Shown in pieces: positions 1 to 7,707 of a stretch of DNA of 64,000 bases; the first letter of the stretch is position 1, and the number at the start of each line of letters is the position of its first letter. Location: positions 2,907,984 to 2,971,983 of the forward strand of contig NZ_CP011387.1 in the NCBI RefSeq assembly GCF_001644565.1, read 5' to 3'. This stretch comes from Deinococcus puniceus. Its GTDB lineage: Bacteria > Deinococcota > Deinococci > Deinococcales > Deinococcaceae. A program made the position numbers and the translations under genes. Under the pieces are notes generated by a model that searched no databases, had not been told where the DNA came from, and was given only the letters and a program-made list of their open reading frames with translations.

Positions 1-690
1 CTGTGGGCGGGCAGCGTGTATCTGCTGGCCTTCGCGGTACTGGCCCTCACGCTGCCCCGCATGACTCCGCCAGCGCGTGCGGCGGGCGCAAGCAGCTTGG
101 ACGGCCTGCGAATTGCCCTGCAAGACCGCGTATTCCGGCGCTTTACGCTGGTGCTGTGCGGCTACTTTTTGCTGAGTACCCAACTGAATGTGGCCGTGAC
201 CCTGAAAGCGGTGGCGCTGGCTGGCCCCGCCGCCACTGGCCCGCTGTACGGCCTGAGCGCGGGCCTTGCCGTGCTGCTGCAATACCCGCTGCTGAGGCTG
301 GTGGAGCGCCACATTCCCACACGCCCCGCCCTCGTGACCGCCGTGCTGGTGGTGGCCGCCGCGCTGGGCCTGATGGGATTCGCCGTCACCTTCCCGCAAC
401 TGCTGGCCTGCGTGGTGCTGTATTCGTTGGGCACGATGTTGGTGTATCCCACCCAGCAAACTCTCACTGCCCGCCTTGCTCCAGAAGGCCGGGTAGGAAG
501 CTATTTCGGCTTCAGCGCCATCAGCCTCGGCGTGGGTGGCGCACTGGGCAACTTTTTGGGCGGCCTGCTGGTAGATACGGGAGCAAGGCTGAACCTGCCC
601 ACGCTGCCCTGGCTGACGCTGATGGCGGTGGGCTTGGTCACAGCGGCGGGGCTGCGGTGGGCTTTGCGGGGGATGGGGGAAGAGAAGTAA
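1..690 (+). CDS. MFS transporter, C-terminal part
   Basis: The frame is open from the first base, so the 5' end of the gene is outside the window; 229 codons are visible. The protein is a run of about six hydrophobic segments joined by short Arg-rich loops, as expected for the C-terminal half of a 12-helix major facilitator exporter. A segment around codons 145-165 (YPTQQTLTARLAPEGRVGSY) resembles the conserved proline- and glycine-rich loop near helix 11 of drug/sugar exporters of the MdtH type. The substrate cannot be told. The gene converges with the lipoprotein gene that ends 22 bp away. An exporter is fairly sure; the subfamily is not. Confidence 0.8.
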   Translation: MWAGSVYLLAFAVLALTLPRMTPPARAAGASSLDGLRIALQDRVFRRFTLVLCGYFLLSTQLNVAVTLKAVALAGPAATGPLYGLSAGLAVLLQYPLLRLVERHIPTRPALVTAVLVVAAALGLMGFAVTFPQLLACVVLYSLGTMLVYPTQQTLTARLAPEGRVGSYFGFSAISLGVGGALGNFLGGLLVDTGARLNLPTLPWLTLMAVGLVTAAGLRWALRGMGEEK

Positions 691-712
691 GCCAGATGGT
701 GGGAAGGACGGC

Positions 713-1444
713 CTACTGCTGACCCACACACTCCGATAATCCCGGTGTCTTGGTACGAATCATATCTGTTGTAAAGACGTCTAACCCTATCCGGTTGATG
801 AATGAAATTTGATTCATATCGCCATTTTGAGGAAACCAGAATTCATCCACACGGTAGCCATAACACTTCAACTCTTTAAGCGTAGGCAGCCAGACAGGGC
901 CGCCGAGCAAGGCTGTATGTTCATCCTGCCTGAGGTTGACCAGTCGCCAAGCATCTTCGTAGAGCTTTTGCGAAACTCCAAGAGATTCGTTGATCTGCCT
1001 TTCCTTTTTGATGAACGCCTCAATTTTTGGAATTTGATTCCAGTTGGCGAGCCCAAGCAACTGGGCAGGATTAGATTCAGCGTTCCAATGAAAGCCTAAA
1101 TAAGCGCCCGGTTGTACCACAACCTTTGCAGCCCCTGAAGCGATGATGGAACAAGCAGAGAGGCATGGGCCGGTAGCAACTAGCGCCATTTTGTTACCCA
1201 TGACTAAATCCATCATTTTATAAGCAGGTTCAATATCCCCACCGCTAGATGAGATGTAAAGCGAACGGGTCTCCGGCGTGATCGCCTGCTCAAGTTTTTT
1301 AAGAGAAGCATCCGTGATGTAGCCGTCAAAATAAACCTTTTCGTCTACGACTCTGACACTGACGTCATTCTGAAAATGGCGCGGTATAAGGCTGCAAGAA
1401 GACAAGGCAAACAATCCAGCACAAGCTAAAATTACTTGACGCAT
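713..1444 (-). CDS. ClpP-fold lipoprotein with Ser/His pair
   Basis: 243 residues. The N-terminus has a short hydrophobic stretch ending in LSSC (Cys17), a lipobox, so the protein is probably anchored on the outer face of the membrane. Residues 62-120 follow the plan of ClpP/SppA-like crotonase-fold peptidases, as in the periplasmic COG3904 group: ISSSGGD (residues 64-70), CLSAC (94-98) and PGAYLGFH (112-119). Ser96 and His119 sit where ClpP has its nucleophile and histidine. The start overlaps the end of the upstream gene by 13 bp, so the two are an operon and probably translationally coupled. Both genes are visibly AT-richer than their neighbours, which suggests transfer. The fold is likely; protease activity and substrate are inference. 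Confidence 0.7.
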   Translation of the reverse strand: MRQVILACAGLFALSSCSLIPRHFQNDVSVRVVDEKVYFDGYITDASLKKLEQAITPETRSLYISSSGGDIEPAYKMMDLVMGNKMALVATGPCLSACSIIASGAAKVVVQPGAYLGFHWNAESNPAQLLGLANWNQIPKIEAFIKKERQINESLGVSQKLYEDAWRLVNLRQDEHTALLGGPVWLPTLKELKCYGYRVDEFWFPQNGDMNQISFINRIGLDVFTTDMIRTKTPGLSECVGQQ

Positions 1445-2214
1445 GACGTTACTGCCTCTGGTTTGATTTTCACATCTTTGGTGGCGAAAACATAGATTCC
1501 TGAATCCAAAAGATTTTTCTGCTCTTCTGGTTTCAGCGAGAAGTCGTCTGTCAAATCAGTGACGCCGTAGCAGCCGAGTTCCGGGCTAGTGGGAACCCAG
1601 AAAATTCTGTCGACGCTGGGGATGTCCAAAATACTTTGCTGTTTTTCATAGGCAAGTACCATTCGGCGGGCGTCGTCCAGCAGTTCACGCTTGACCCCCA
1701 CATCGTAGAGGAAAGCCAGTTCCTGCACTCTGCTTTTGCGGAAATTCTCTAGATAGACTGCTCCCCATTTGGGGCTGAAACCAGATTCTTCAATCTCTTT
1801 GAGCAATTCGGTATCATCAAAGCTGGAGAAGCCATAGGTGAATCCCAAAACTCCCCCCGGCGTTCGTTCCTTCGCTTTGCCCGATAAAAAAAGATAGTTG
1901 GCACAACCCTGAGTACAGAGACCGTCTACACTTACTCGCAGGTTCATCTTCCTGAGGTGTTGGCCCATAGGTAGATAGAGATGATTGTAGCCACCTAAAT
2001 TTCCCCGCAATGACGCCAGGGAAAACGTTTGATCAGCGATAAACGTATCTAACTTGCCTGCATCAGGTGCAAAAGGCTTGCCCGTAAAAATTAATGTCTC
2101 ATTCTTTCTATCGAATACTGTTCCCAGTCGAGAAGTCTGCGTCACGCTGCATGAGGAAAGCGTTAGAGCTATCCCCGTAATAAGTACGAACTGTGTGGAG
2201 ATTCCGTAAGTCAT
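1432..2214 (-). CDS. ClpP-fold lipoprotein lacking Ser/His
   Basis: 260 residues, with a signal segment ending in LSSC (Cys22). It aligns with the downstream gene along its length: GNLGG (71-75) matches SSSGG, GLCTQGC (98-104) matches GPCLSAC, GVLGFT (121-126) matches AYLGFH, and both share a WVPT/WLPT..EL.CYG block and a VFAT/VFTT.D C-terminus. The putative nucleophile is Gln102 and the histidine is Thr126, so this paralogue should be catalytically dead. TATCTT (2221-2226 on the minus strand) lies 6 nt before the ATG, a leaderless promoter for the pair. It may be a regulatory or structural partner of the active paralogue. No named family is recognised beyond the shared fold. Confidence 0.7.
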   Translation of the reverse strand: MTYGISTQFVLITGIALTLSSCSVTQTSRLGTVFDRKNETLIFTGKPFAPDAGKLDTFIADQTFSLASLRGNLGGYNHLYLPMGQHLRKMNLRVSVDGLCTQGCANYLFLSGKAKERTPGGVLGFTYGFSSFDDTELLKEIEESGFSPKWGAVYLENFRKSRVQELAFLYDVGVKRELLDDARRMVLAYEKQQSILDIPSVDRIFWVPTSPELGCYGVTDLTDDFSLKPEEQKNLLDSGIYVFATKDVKIKPEAVTSCVK

Positions 2215-2220
2215 CCCAAC

Positions 2221-2226
2221 AAGATA
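2221..2226 (-). promoter_or_regulatory. leaderless -10 box of the lipoprotein pair
   Basis: TATCTT on the minus strand is separated by 6 nt from the ATG at 2214, the TANNNT-to-start spacing seen for many genes here. No convincing -35 was found. Confidence 0.45.
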
Positions 2227-2276
2227 ATCACTTATACGACTAGCCCGTCATATCGGTCTATTCAGGAGAATCTGAG

Positions 2277-4133
2277 TTACCCCTCTCCCCCATCTTCCGC
2301 CCACAGCGCCCGCATTTCTGCGCTGCGTTCCAGCAACTCTGCCAGCGTGCCTTCATCGGTGATGCGCCCGCCTTCCAGCAGCAGGATTCGGTCGGCGCGG
2401 GTCAGGGCGGCGCGGCGGTGAGACACCACCAGACAAGTCGCGTCGGTTTCGGCAAACAGACCGTCCCACAACACGGCTTCGGTGCGGGCGTCGAGGGCGC
2501 TGCTCACGTCGTCGAAAACCAACAGATCGGCGTCGCGGGCCAGCATCCGGGCCACCGCCGCCCGCTGCACCTGCCCGCCACTGAGTTTCACGCCGCGTGC
2601 GCCCACCGGAGTCTCCAGCCCGCTGCCCAACTGCTGCACATCGGGTTCCAGCACAGCCAAGCGCACGGCGCGGCTCAAGCGATCCGGCGCGCTGCCGCTC
2701 AGCACGTTTTCGCGCAGGCTGTCGCTGAACAGGTTGGGAATCTGTGCGGTGTAGGCGCTGCGGGGCGGCACGAGGAACGACGCGGGGTCTTCTACAGGTT
2801 GTCCGTTCCAAGACACCGTACCCGAATCTGTGGGAATCAGGCCCAGCAGCGCCCGCAACAGCGTCGTTTTGCCGCTACCGATGCGCCCCGTGACCACCAC
2901 GAATTCTCCCCGGCGCACACTGAAGCTGGCGTCGCGCAGGCCCATGCCGCTGGGGTGCAGGGCAGTCAGGCCATCCACGCGCAGTTCTTCTAGCGGCTGA
3001 GCCTCGGCAGTCCCGGCGGCGGGCAGGGGGGCCACTTCCGGCGGATCGGCGTGCAGGTACACCGGATGATGCTGCACGGTCTGGTCACGCGGGGCGTCTT
3101 GCAGCAGGCGGTTCATGCGGTCATAGCTGACCCCGGTGCGGCGGTGGCGGGCAATCGCGTCGCCAAAAAAGCCCATGCTTCCGGTCAGGCGCGGCAGCAG
3201 CCCGATAAACAGCACGAAGTCGGCCACATCCAGCGCCCCGCCGCGAATTTTGTTGGCCCCCAGCAGCAGCACCAAGCCAACAGCGATATTCACCATATTG
3301 GTGTTCACGCCCCGGATCAGTTCGGTCAGCAGCACGTCGCGCAGGGCGGCAGAGCGGCGAACCTCGCCCAATTTGACCAGGTGAGACACCATCTGGCCTT
3401 CACGGGCGGCCAGTTTCACGGCGCTCACGGCCCCGAACGTTTCCCCGATAAAGTCGGTGACGCGGCCCGTCGCCTCGCGCATGCGGCGGCGGTAACTGCG
3501 AATAATGGGTGAGAGCCGCTGCACGAACAGCACCATCAGCAGCAGCGGGGCGCACACCAGCGCCGTGATCAGCGGGTCTATCTGGGCCATCAGGGCAATG
3601 GCGATGATGGAGAAGGCCAAAATACCCCAGCCGTCCACCCAGACCTCGGTATATCCGGCCACATCGTCCACATCGTCGCGGAAGCGGGTCACGGACTCGG
3701 CAGGGGTGTCGGGCAGGCGGCGGGCGCGGCGGGCGGTGAGCAGGTAGCCCAGCATGTTGCGCCGCACCAGGGCGTCCAGCGTGTACCACAGTTCTATCCA
3801 CGCCCGGAAGGCCCCGTAAAAAATTCCGAATCGGCTGACCCGCACGAAGGCGAACCAGCCCACCGCCACCCACGCCGCCGCGATCAGGGGTTCAATGTTT
3901 CCGCTGGTAGAAGTGCCTGCCAACCGCAGTTTATCGGCGGCTTCCAGCTCCCGGAACACTCCACTGATCGCCAACGTCAGCAGCGCGGGCGAGGCGTGAA
4001 CCATCGTCCACATCAGCAGATTGAAGGCGAACAGGCCGGGTTTGTACACGAACAGGCGCTTGGAGAGGGCGAAAGTTTTGTCGGAGATGGACTGGGGAAT
4101 GGGCTGGATGGCGGGCTGGGGGGCGGTGGTCAT
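2277..4133 (-). CDS. ABC exporter half, degenerate ATPase site
   Basis: 618 residues: an N-terminal six-helix exporter domain (about 30-335) and a C-terminal nucleotide-binding domain. Walker A is GRIGSGKTT (416-424) and the signature is LSGGQ (517-521). Walker B ends LLVFDD, with Asp542 where the catalytic Glu is normally found, and the switch His is at 572. The ATG at 4133 is preferred over an upstream in-frame TTG because GGAG lies about 10 nt before it. The gene follows a second half-transporter 103 bp upstream with the complementary set of motifs, so the two most likely form a heterodimer of the TmrAB/TM287-288 kind, exporting lipid, drug or peptide. The substrate is unknown. Confidence 0.9.
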   Translation of the reverse strand: MTTAPQPAIQPIPQSISDKTFALSKRLFVYKPGLFAFNLLMWTMVHASPALLTLAISGVFRELEAADKLRLAGTSTSGNIEPLIAAAWVAVGWFAFVRVSRFGIFYGAFRAWIELWYTLDALVRRNMLGYLLTARRARRLPDTPAESVTRFRDDVDDVAGYTEVWVDGWGILAFSIIAIALMAQIDPLITALVCAPLLLMVLFVQRLSPIIRSYRRRMREATGRVTDFIGETFGAVSAVKLAAREGQMVSHLVKLGEVRRSAALRDVLLTELIRGVNTNMVNIAVGLVLLLGANKIRGGALDVADFVLFIGLLPRLTGSMGFFGDAIARHRRTGVSYDRMNRLLQDAPRDQTVQHHPVYLHADPPEVAPLPAAGTAEAQPLEELRVDGLTALHPSGMGLRDASFSVRRGEFVVVTGRIGSGKTTLLRALLGLIPTDSGTVSWNGQPVEDPASFLVPPRSAYTAQIPNLFSDSLRENVLSGSAPDRLSRAVRLAVLEPDVQQLGSGLETPVGARGVKLSGGQVQRAAVARMLARDADLLVFDDVSSALDARTEAVLWDGLFAETDATCLVVSHRRAALTRADRILLLEGGRITDEGTLAELLERSAEMRALWAEDGGEG

Positions 4134-4236
4134 GGGTGGCAACTCCGGGAGAGTGTGGATCGTGGACTGTGGAACATGGACAGGGCAAAAGTTGGAACTT
4201 TGGGGGTGAGGGCAGGCAACCTACGATCCGTGCCCC

Positions 4237-6057
4237 TTACGCCAGCACCCCTTCCCCTTCTGCGCCCACTCCTGCTCGCAGCAACCCGGCGTAATGGCTG
4301 CGTGGGTTGGCGGCCAGCACGTCGCGGGGGCCGTCTTCCAAGACCTGTCCGTCACCCAAGACTAAAATCCGGTCGGCGCGGGCCACGGTATCCAATCGGT
4401 GGGCAATCACGATGGCGGTGCGGCCACTCAGCAGGCGGGTCATGGCAGCGGTCAGCAGGCCTTCTGTGGCGGGGTCTAAGCGGCTGCTGGGTTCGTCCAA
4501 AATGATCAGGGCCGGGTCTTGCAGCATCACGCGGGCAAAGGCCAAGAGTTGCGCCTCACCTGCCGAGAGGCTCCCGGCGGGCAGGGGCGTCTGCACTCCC
4601 TGTTCCAGTCGGGCCAGCCAAGCGCTCAGGCCGACTTCGTGCAGGGCGGCTTCTACGCGCTCGTCGGGCAGGGTGTCGTCAAAAAAGGTGAGGTTGTCGC
4701 GCACGCTGGCCTGAAACAACTGCACATCCTGCGTCACCACCGCCACGCGGGAACGCAGGCTACTCAGTTTCAGGTCGCGGGTATCGAGGCCGCCAAGTTG
4801 CACGCTGCCACTGGTCGGATCGTACAGGCGCGACACCAGCCGCGTGAGGGTGGTTTTGCCGCTGCCCGTGCGCCCCAGCAGGCCGAGGGTTTGTCCAGCG
4901 GGCAGCGTGAAGGAAACGCCGTGCAGCACGCCGCGCACCGTAGCGTCAGTGGGATCGTAGCTGAAATCCACTTCTTTAAAGGCCAGTGGCAGAGCACCCG
5001 CCGGAAGCTGCTGCACGCCTTCGGGCAGGCTGGAGCGCAGGGCCAAGAGTTCGCCTACCCGGAACAGACTGGCCCCCGCCTTCTGCAAATCCTGAAGCTG
5101 CTGCGTCAGCTGGTCTATCGGTTCCTCGATCATATTCATGTACTGGTACAGCAAAAAAGCCGTGCCCAGCGAGATCGCACCCGCCGCGTACAGGCCCACC
5201 GCCGACACCAGAATTGCCACGTATCCGGCAGCAAACAGCGCCATGCTGAGTTGCCAGACCACGCTGCGTCGCCGCCAAGAAAAAGTGCTGCGGCCAAAAT
5301 ACTCGCGCTGCACCTTCAGATACCTGTTCAGGTGATGCTGTCCCGCCCCGAGTGAGCGCACATCGTCCAGCCCCGCCAACCGTTCTTCTATGAAGCCGAA
5401 TAGTTTGGCGCTGCTTTCGCGCTCCAGCCGGGTGGGTTCCACGCCCGCCTTGCGCACCCGGTTCATGGCGATCAGCGTGATGATCACAAAACTGGTGATG
5501 CCCAGCCCGATCCACACGTTCTCGCGGTAAAACATCACGATTGCGCCGATGAGGAGCAGGGCGGCCCCGAACACACGCACCGCGAACTGAGAGAAAAAGT
5601 TGCTGAGTGCCGTCACGTCGCCGTCGATGCGCTCGATCATTTCGCCGGGGGTACGTTCCTTGTGTTCGTGCATGTCCAGCGAGAGCATGTGCGTCATCAG
5701 ATCGGCCCGCAGGCGGTTGGTGGCCCGCCAGCCCACGCGAGCGCCTACATATGTGGCGCTGGCGGTCAGCAGTTGCACGCCCACCGCCACGCCGATATAC
5801 ACGCCCGCCAACCCGGCCAACTGCGCCACCGGAGCCGCCGCGCCCAGCTTGGCTCCGTCTACGAATTGGCGCAGCAACTGGGGCAAGATCAGGTTCAGGC
5901 CCGTGGCCGTAAATAGCAGCACGGCCAGCAGCAACACGCGCCACCACAGCGGCCCCAAGTAGGTTCGCAGGACGGCCAACGCTCCTAATTTAGGCCGCCC
6001 CGATTTGGGCGGCGGGGAAGCAGATGGCGTGTCGGAAGGGGGCGCGGCGGCGGTCAT
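4237..6057 (-). CDS. ABC exporter half, canonical ATPase site
   Basis: 606 residues: exporter membrane domain (about 35-330) then a nucleotide-binding domain with Walker A GRTGSGKTT (395-403), Walker B ending IILDE (catalytic Glu522) and switch His553. Its signature is LSAGE (497-501) instead of LSGGQ. The intact catalytic Glu here would pair with the good LSGGQ of the downstream half, while this weak signature would face that protein's Asp-containing site. This is exactly the asymmetry of heterodimeric exporters. The start is placed at MTAAAPP because the longer frame adds a Pro/His-rich segment running into the divergent promoter region. It is transcribed away from the DUF3006 gene. Confidence 0.88.
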   Translation of the reverse strand: MTAAAPPSDTPSASPPPKSGRPKLGALAVLRTYLGPLWWRVLLLAVLLFTATGLNLILPQLLRQFVDGAKLGAAAPVAQLAGLAGVYIGVAVGVQLLTASATYVGARVGWRATNRLRADLMTHMLSLDMHEHKERTPGEMIERIDGDVTALSNFFSQFAVRVFGAALLLIGAIVMFYRENVWIGLGITSFVIITLIAMNRVRKAGVEPTRLERESSAKLFGFIEERLAGLDDVRSLGAGQHHLNRYLKVQREYFGRSTFSWRRRSVVWQLSMALFAAGYVAILVSAVGLYAAGAISLGTAFLLYQYMNMIEEPIDQLTQQLQDLQKAGASLFRVGELLALRSSLPEGVQQLPAGALPLAFKEVDFSYDPTDATVRGVLHGVSFTLPAGQTLGLLGRTGSGKTTLTRLVSRLYDPTSGSVQLGGLDTRDLKLSSLRSRVAVVTQDVQLFQASVRDNLTFFDDTLPDERVEAALHEVGLSAWLARLEQGVQTPLPAGSLSAGEAQLLAFARVMLQDPALIILDEPSSRLDPATEGLLTAAMTRLLSGRTAIVIAHRLDTVARADRILVLGDGQVLEDGPRDVLAANPRSHYAGLLRAGVGAEGEGVLA

Positions 6058-6156
6058 AGGGTCAGGGTAGGGCGGGAGCGGGGGCAGATGCATCCGCCGA
6101 GTGGCGCAGTGGGGGCCAAGAGGGGGCACAACGGCCTTAATCGTTGCTCCACGCGC

Positions 6157-6162
6157 TACGCT
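6157..6162 (+). promoter_or_regulatory. leaderless -10 box of the DUF3006 gene
   Basis: TACGCT is followed after 6 nt by GTG (6169). It fits the TANNNT plus 5-7 nt pattern and favours this short start over upstream in-frame ATG and GTG codons. Confidence 0.4.
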
Positions 6163-6168
6163 GTGAGC

Positions 6169-6546
6169 GTGAAGGATGAGCCGCAAGCCCAGCAGGAACA
6201 GAATCCGGCCCCCACTGCCAGTGCCGCCGCCCCTGCCGCCGCAAGCGCAACCGTCTGGACAGGCGAACGCTGGACGGTAGACGGCATAGAAGATACGCCG
6301 ACTGGCCGCATGGCCCGCGTAGAACTGCCCAGTGGCCGCACAGTGGACATCCTGCTCTCAGCCCTGCCCAGCGGCGTGCAGGAGGGGGATATTCTGGGTA
6401 TACAGGACGGCCCGGACGGTGCGGTGGCCCATATTTTGAGGGAAGAAACGCAGGCGCGGCGGGCTGAAGCTGGGGCCGAACTGGACGCCCGGAACGCACG
6501 CGGCGCGGCCCTCCCGGTCAATGCAGACGGAGAAATGACCCTATGA
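6169..6546 (+). CDS. DUF3006 family protein
   Basis: 125 residues from the GTG at 6169; upstream in-frame starts at 6088 and 6163 cannot be excluded. After a low-complexity Ala/Pro/Gln stretch comes a small beta-rich domain (WTVDGIEDTPTGRMARVELPS ... DILLSALPSGVQEGDILGI) typical of DUF3006, a roughly 70-residue domain with a conserved DRxE/G.xAvve start and a PxgxxeGD motif. In many bacteria this domain is encoded next to ComEC/Rec2-like metallo-hydrolases, and the same holds here: the downstream hydrolase starts 10 bp after this stop. The molecular role is unknown. The link to the hydrolase is by neighbourhood only. Confidence 0.75.
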   Translation: MKDEPQAQQEQNPAPTASAAAPAAASATVWTGERWTVDGIEDTPTGRMARVELPSGRTVDILLSALPSGVQEGDILGIQDGPDGAVAHILREETQARRAEAGAELDARNARGAALPVNADGEMTL

Positions 6547-6556
6547 GGATGACACT

Positions 6557-7597
6557 GTGAGTGCCCCCAAAGAATCTGGGAAGAAGCCAGCGGCCAAAAA
6601 AACGCCTACCCCTAAGAAGGCGGCTCCTAAAGCTGCTGCCTCCAAAGCGGCTTCGGCGGGGAAAAAGATGCGCAGCACGGCGGGCAAAACGGGCAAAGGC
6701 CGGGGCCGTCCCAGTTCCTCTGATCTGCTGGGCCTGCTAGTGTTGGGCCTCACTGCCAGCTTGGCGGCGTGTGCGGGCGGCGGCCTGTTTGGGGGCGGCA
6801 AAACCGATACGGGCACAACTGACACCGCCAAAACGCCCACCGGACAGGTCACGATCCGCTTTCTGGATGTGGGGCAGGGCGACGCCGTCCTCATCCGCAG
6901 CCCGGAAGGCAAAACCCTGCTGTACGACGGGGGCCGCAGCGCCGAGCGGATGCGCGAGCATATGGAGACCTACGGCATCACCAAAATTGACCTGATGATC
7001 GCCAGTCACGGCGACGCCGATCATATTGCCGGGCTGGTTCCTGCCGCCGAAGCCAAGCCCACGCTGTTCATCAACAACGGCATTCCGGCCACCACACAAA
7101 CATGGAAGCGCCTTGTGGACGCCCTAGAAGCCTCCGGAACCAAGTTTCAGAAGGCCAACGATCAGGTCATCAATCTGGGCAGCGTGAAGGTGCGCGTCAT
7201 TGACCCGCCCGCTGGAATGGGCAAAGACCAGAACGAAAACAGCGTGGGCATTCGCCTCGATTTCGGCAATTTTCATGCCCTGATGACGGGGGACAGCGAG
7301 AAGCCGGAAACCGAAGCTTGGTTGGAAGAAGACCGCCCGGAAATCAAGGGGCCGTTTCAGCTGTACAAGAGTATTCATCACGGCGCGGCCAACGGCGACC
7401 ACCCAGCGTGGCTGGCGCAGGTGCGGCCCGAAAACGTGGTGATCGGCGTGGGCGACAACAATTACGGCCATCCCACCAAAACGGCGCTGGATTTGTACAA
7501 GCAAAACGGAATCCGTATCTACCGCACCGACCAAAACGGCACGGTGACCTTTACGGGCAACAGCGACGGCACGTATACGGTGACGACGGATCGGTGA
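6557..7597 (+). CDS. ComEC-like MBL-fold hydrolase with Lys-rich tail
   Basis: 346 residues from GTG. Residues 1-55 are a Lys/Ala/Pro-rich tail of KKxA/PKKA repeats, resembling histone H1-like tails. A hydrophobic segment (57-72) follows, ending LAAC, which could be a lipobox (Cys72) or a single membrane anchor. From residue 96 comes a metallo-beta-lactamase domain of the ComEC C-terminal type: FLDVGQGDAVLI, then SHGDADHIAGL with the metal-binding HxDxDH, MTGDSE, and IHHGAANG. That family degrades DNA at the cell surface during uptake in ComEC proteins. A free-standing, anchored nuclease or phosphodiesterase is the natural inference. The basic tail could bind nucleic acid. It pairs with DUF3006. 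Confidence 0.85.
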   Translation: MSAPKESGKKPAAKKTPTPKKAAPKAAASKAASAGKKMRSTAGKTGKGRGRPSSSDLLGLLVLGLTASLAACAGGGLFGGGKTDTGTTDTAKTPTGQVTIRFLDVGQGDAVLIRSPEGKTLLYDGGRSAERMREHMETYGITKIDLMIASHGDADHIAGLVPAAEAKPTLFINNGIPATTQTWKRLVDALEASGTKFQKANDQVINLGSVKVRVIDPPAGMGKDQNENSVGIRLDFGNFHALMTGDSEKPETEAWLEEDRPEIKGPFQLYKSIHHGAANGDHPAWLAQVRPENVVIGVGDNNYGHPTKTALDLYKQNGIRIYRTDQNGTVTFTGNSDGTYTVTTDR

Positions 7598-7707
7598 GGA
7601 CGGGCGGGGTGTAAGGGCATAACCCCCATCGCTCCGCGCTGCTCCCCCTCAAGGGAAGGAATCAAGGCACAGCTTCGCCCTTCTTCGACCCTTAGACCTC
7701 CCGCCGC

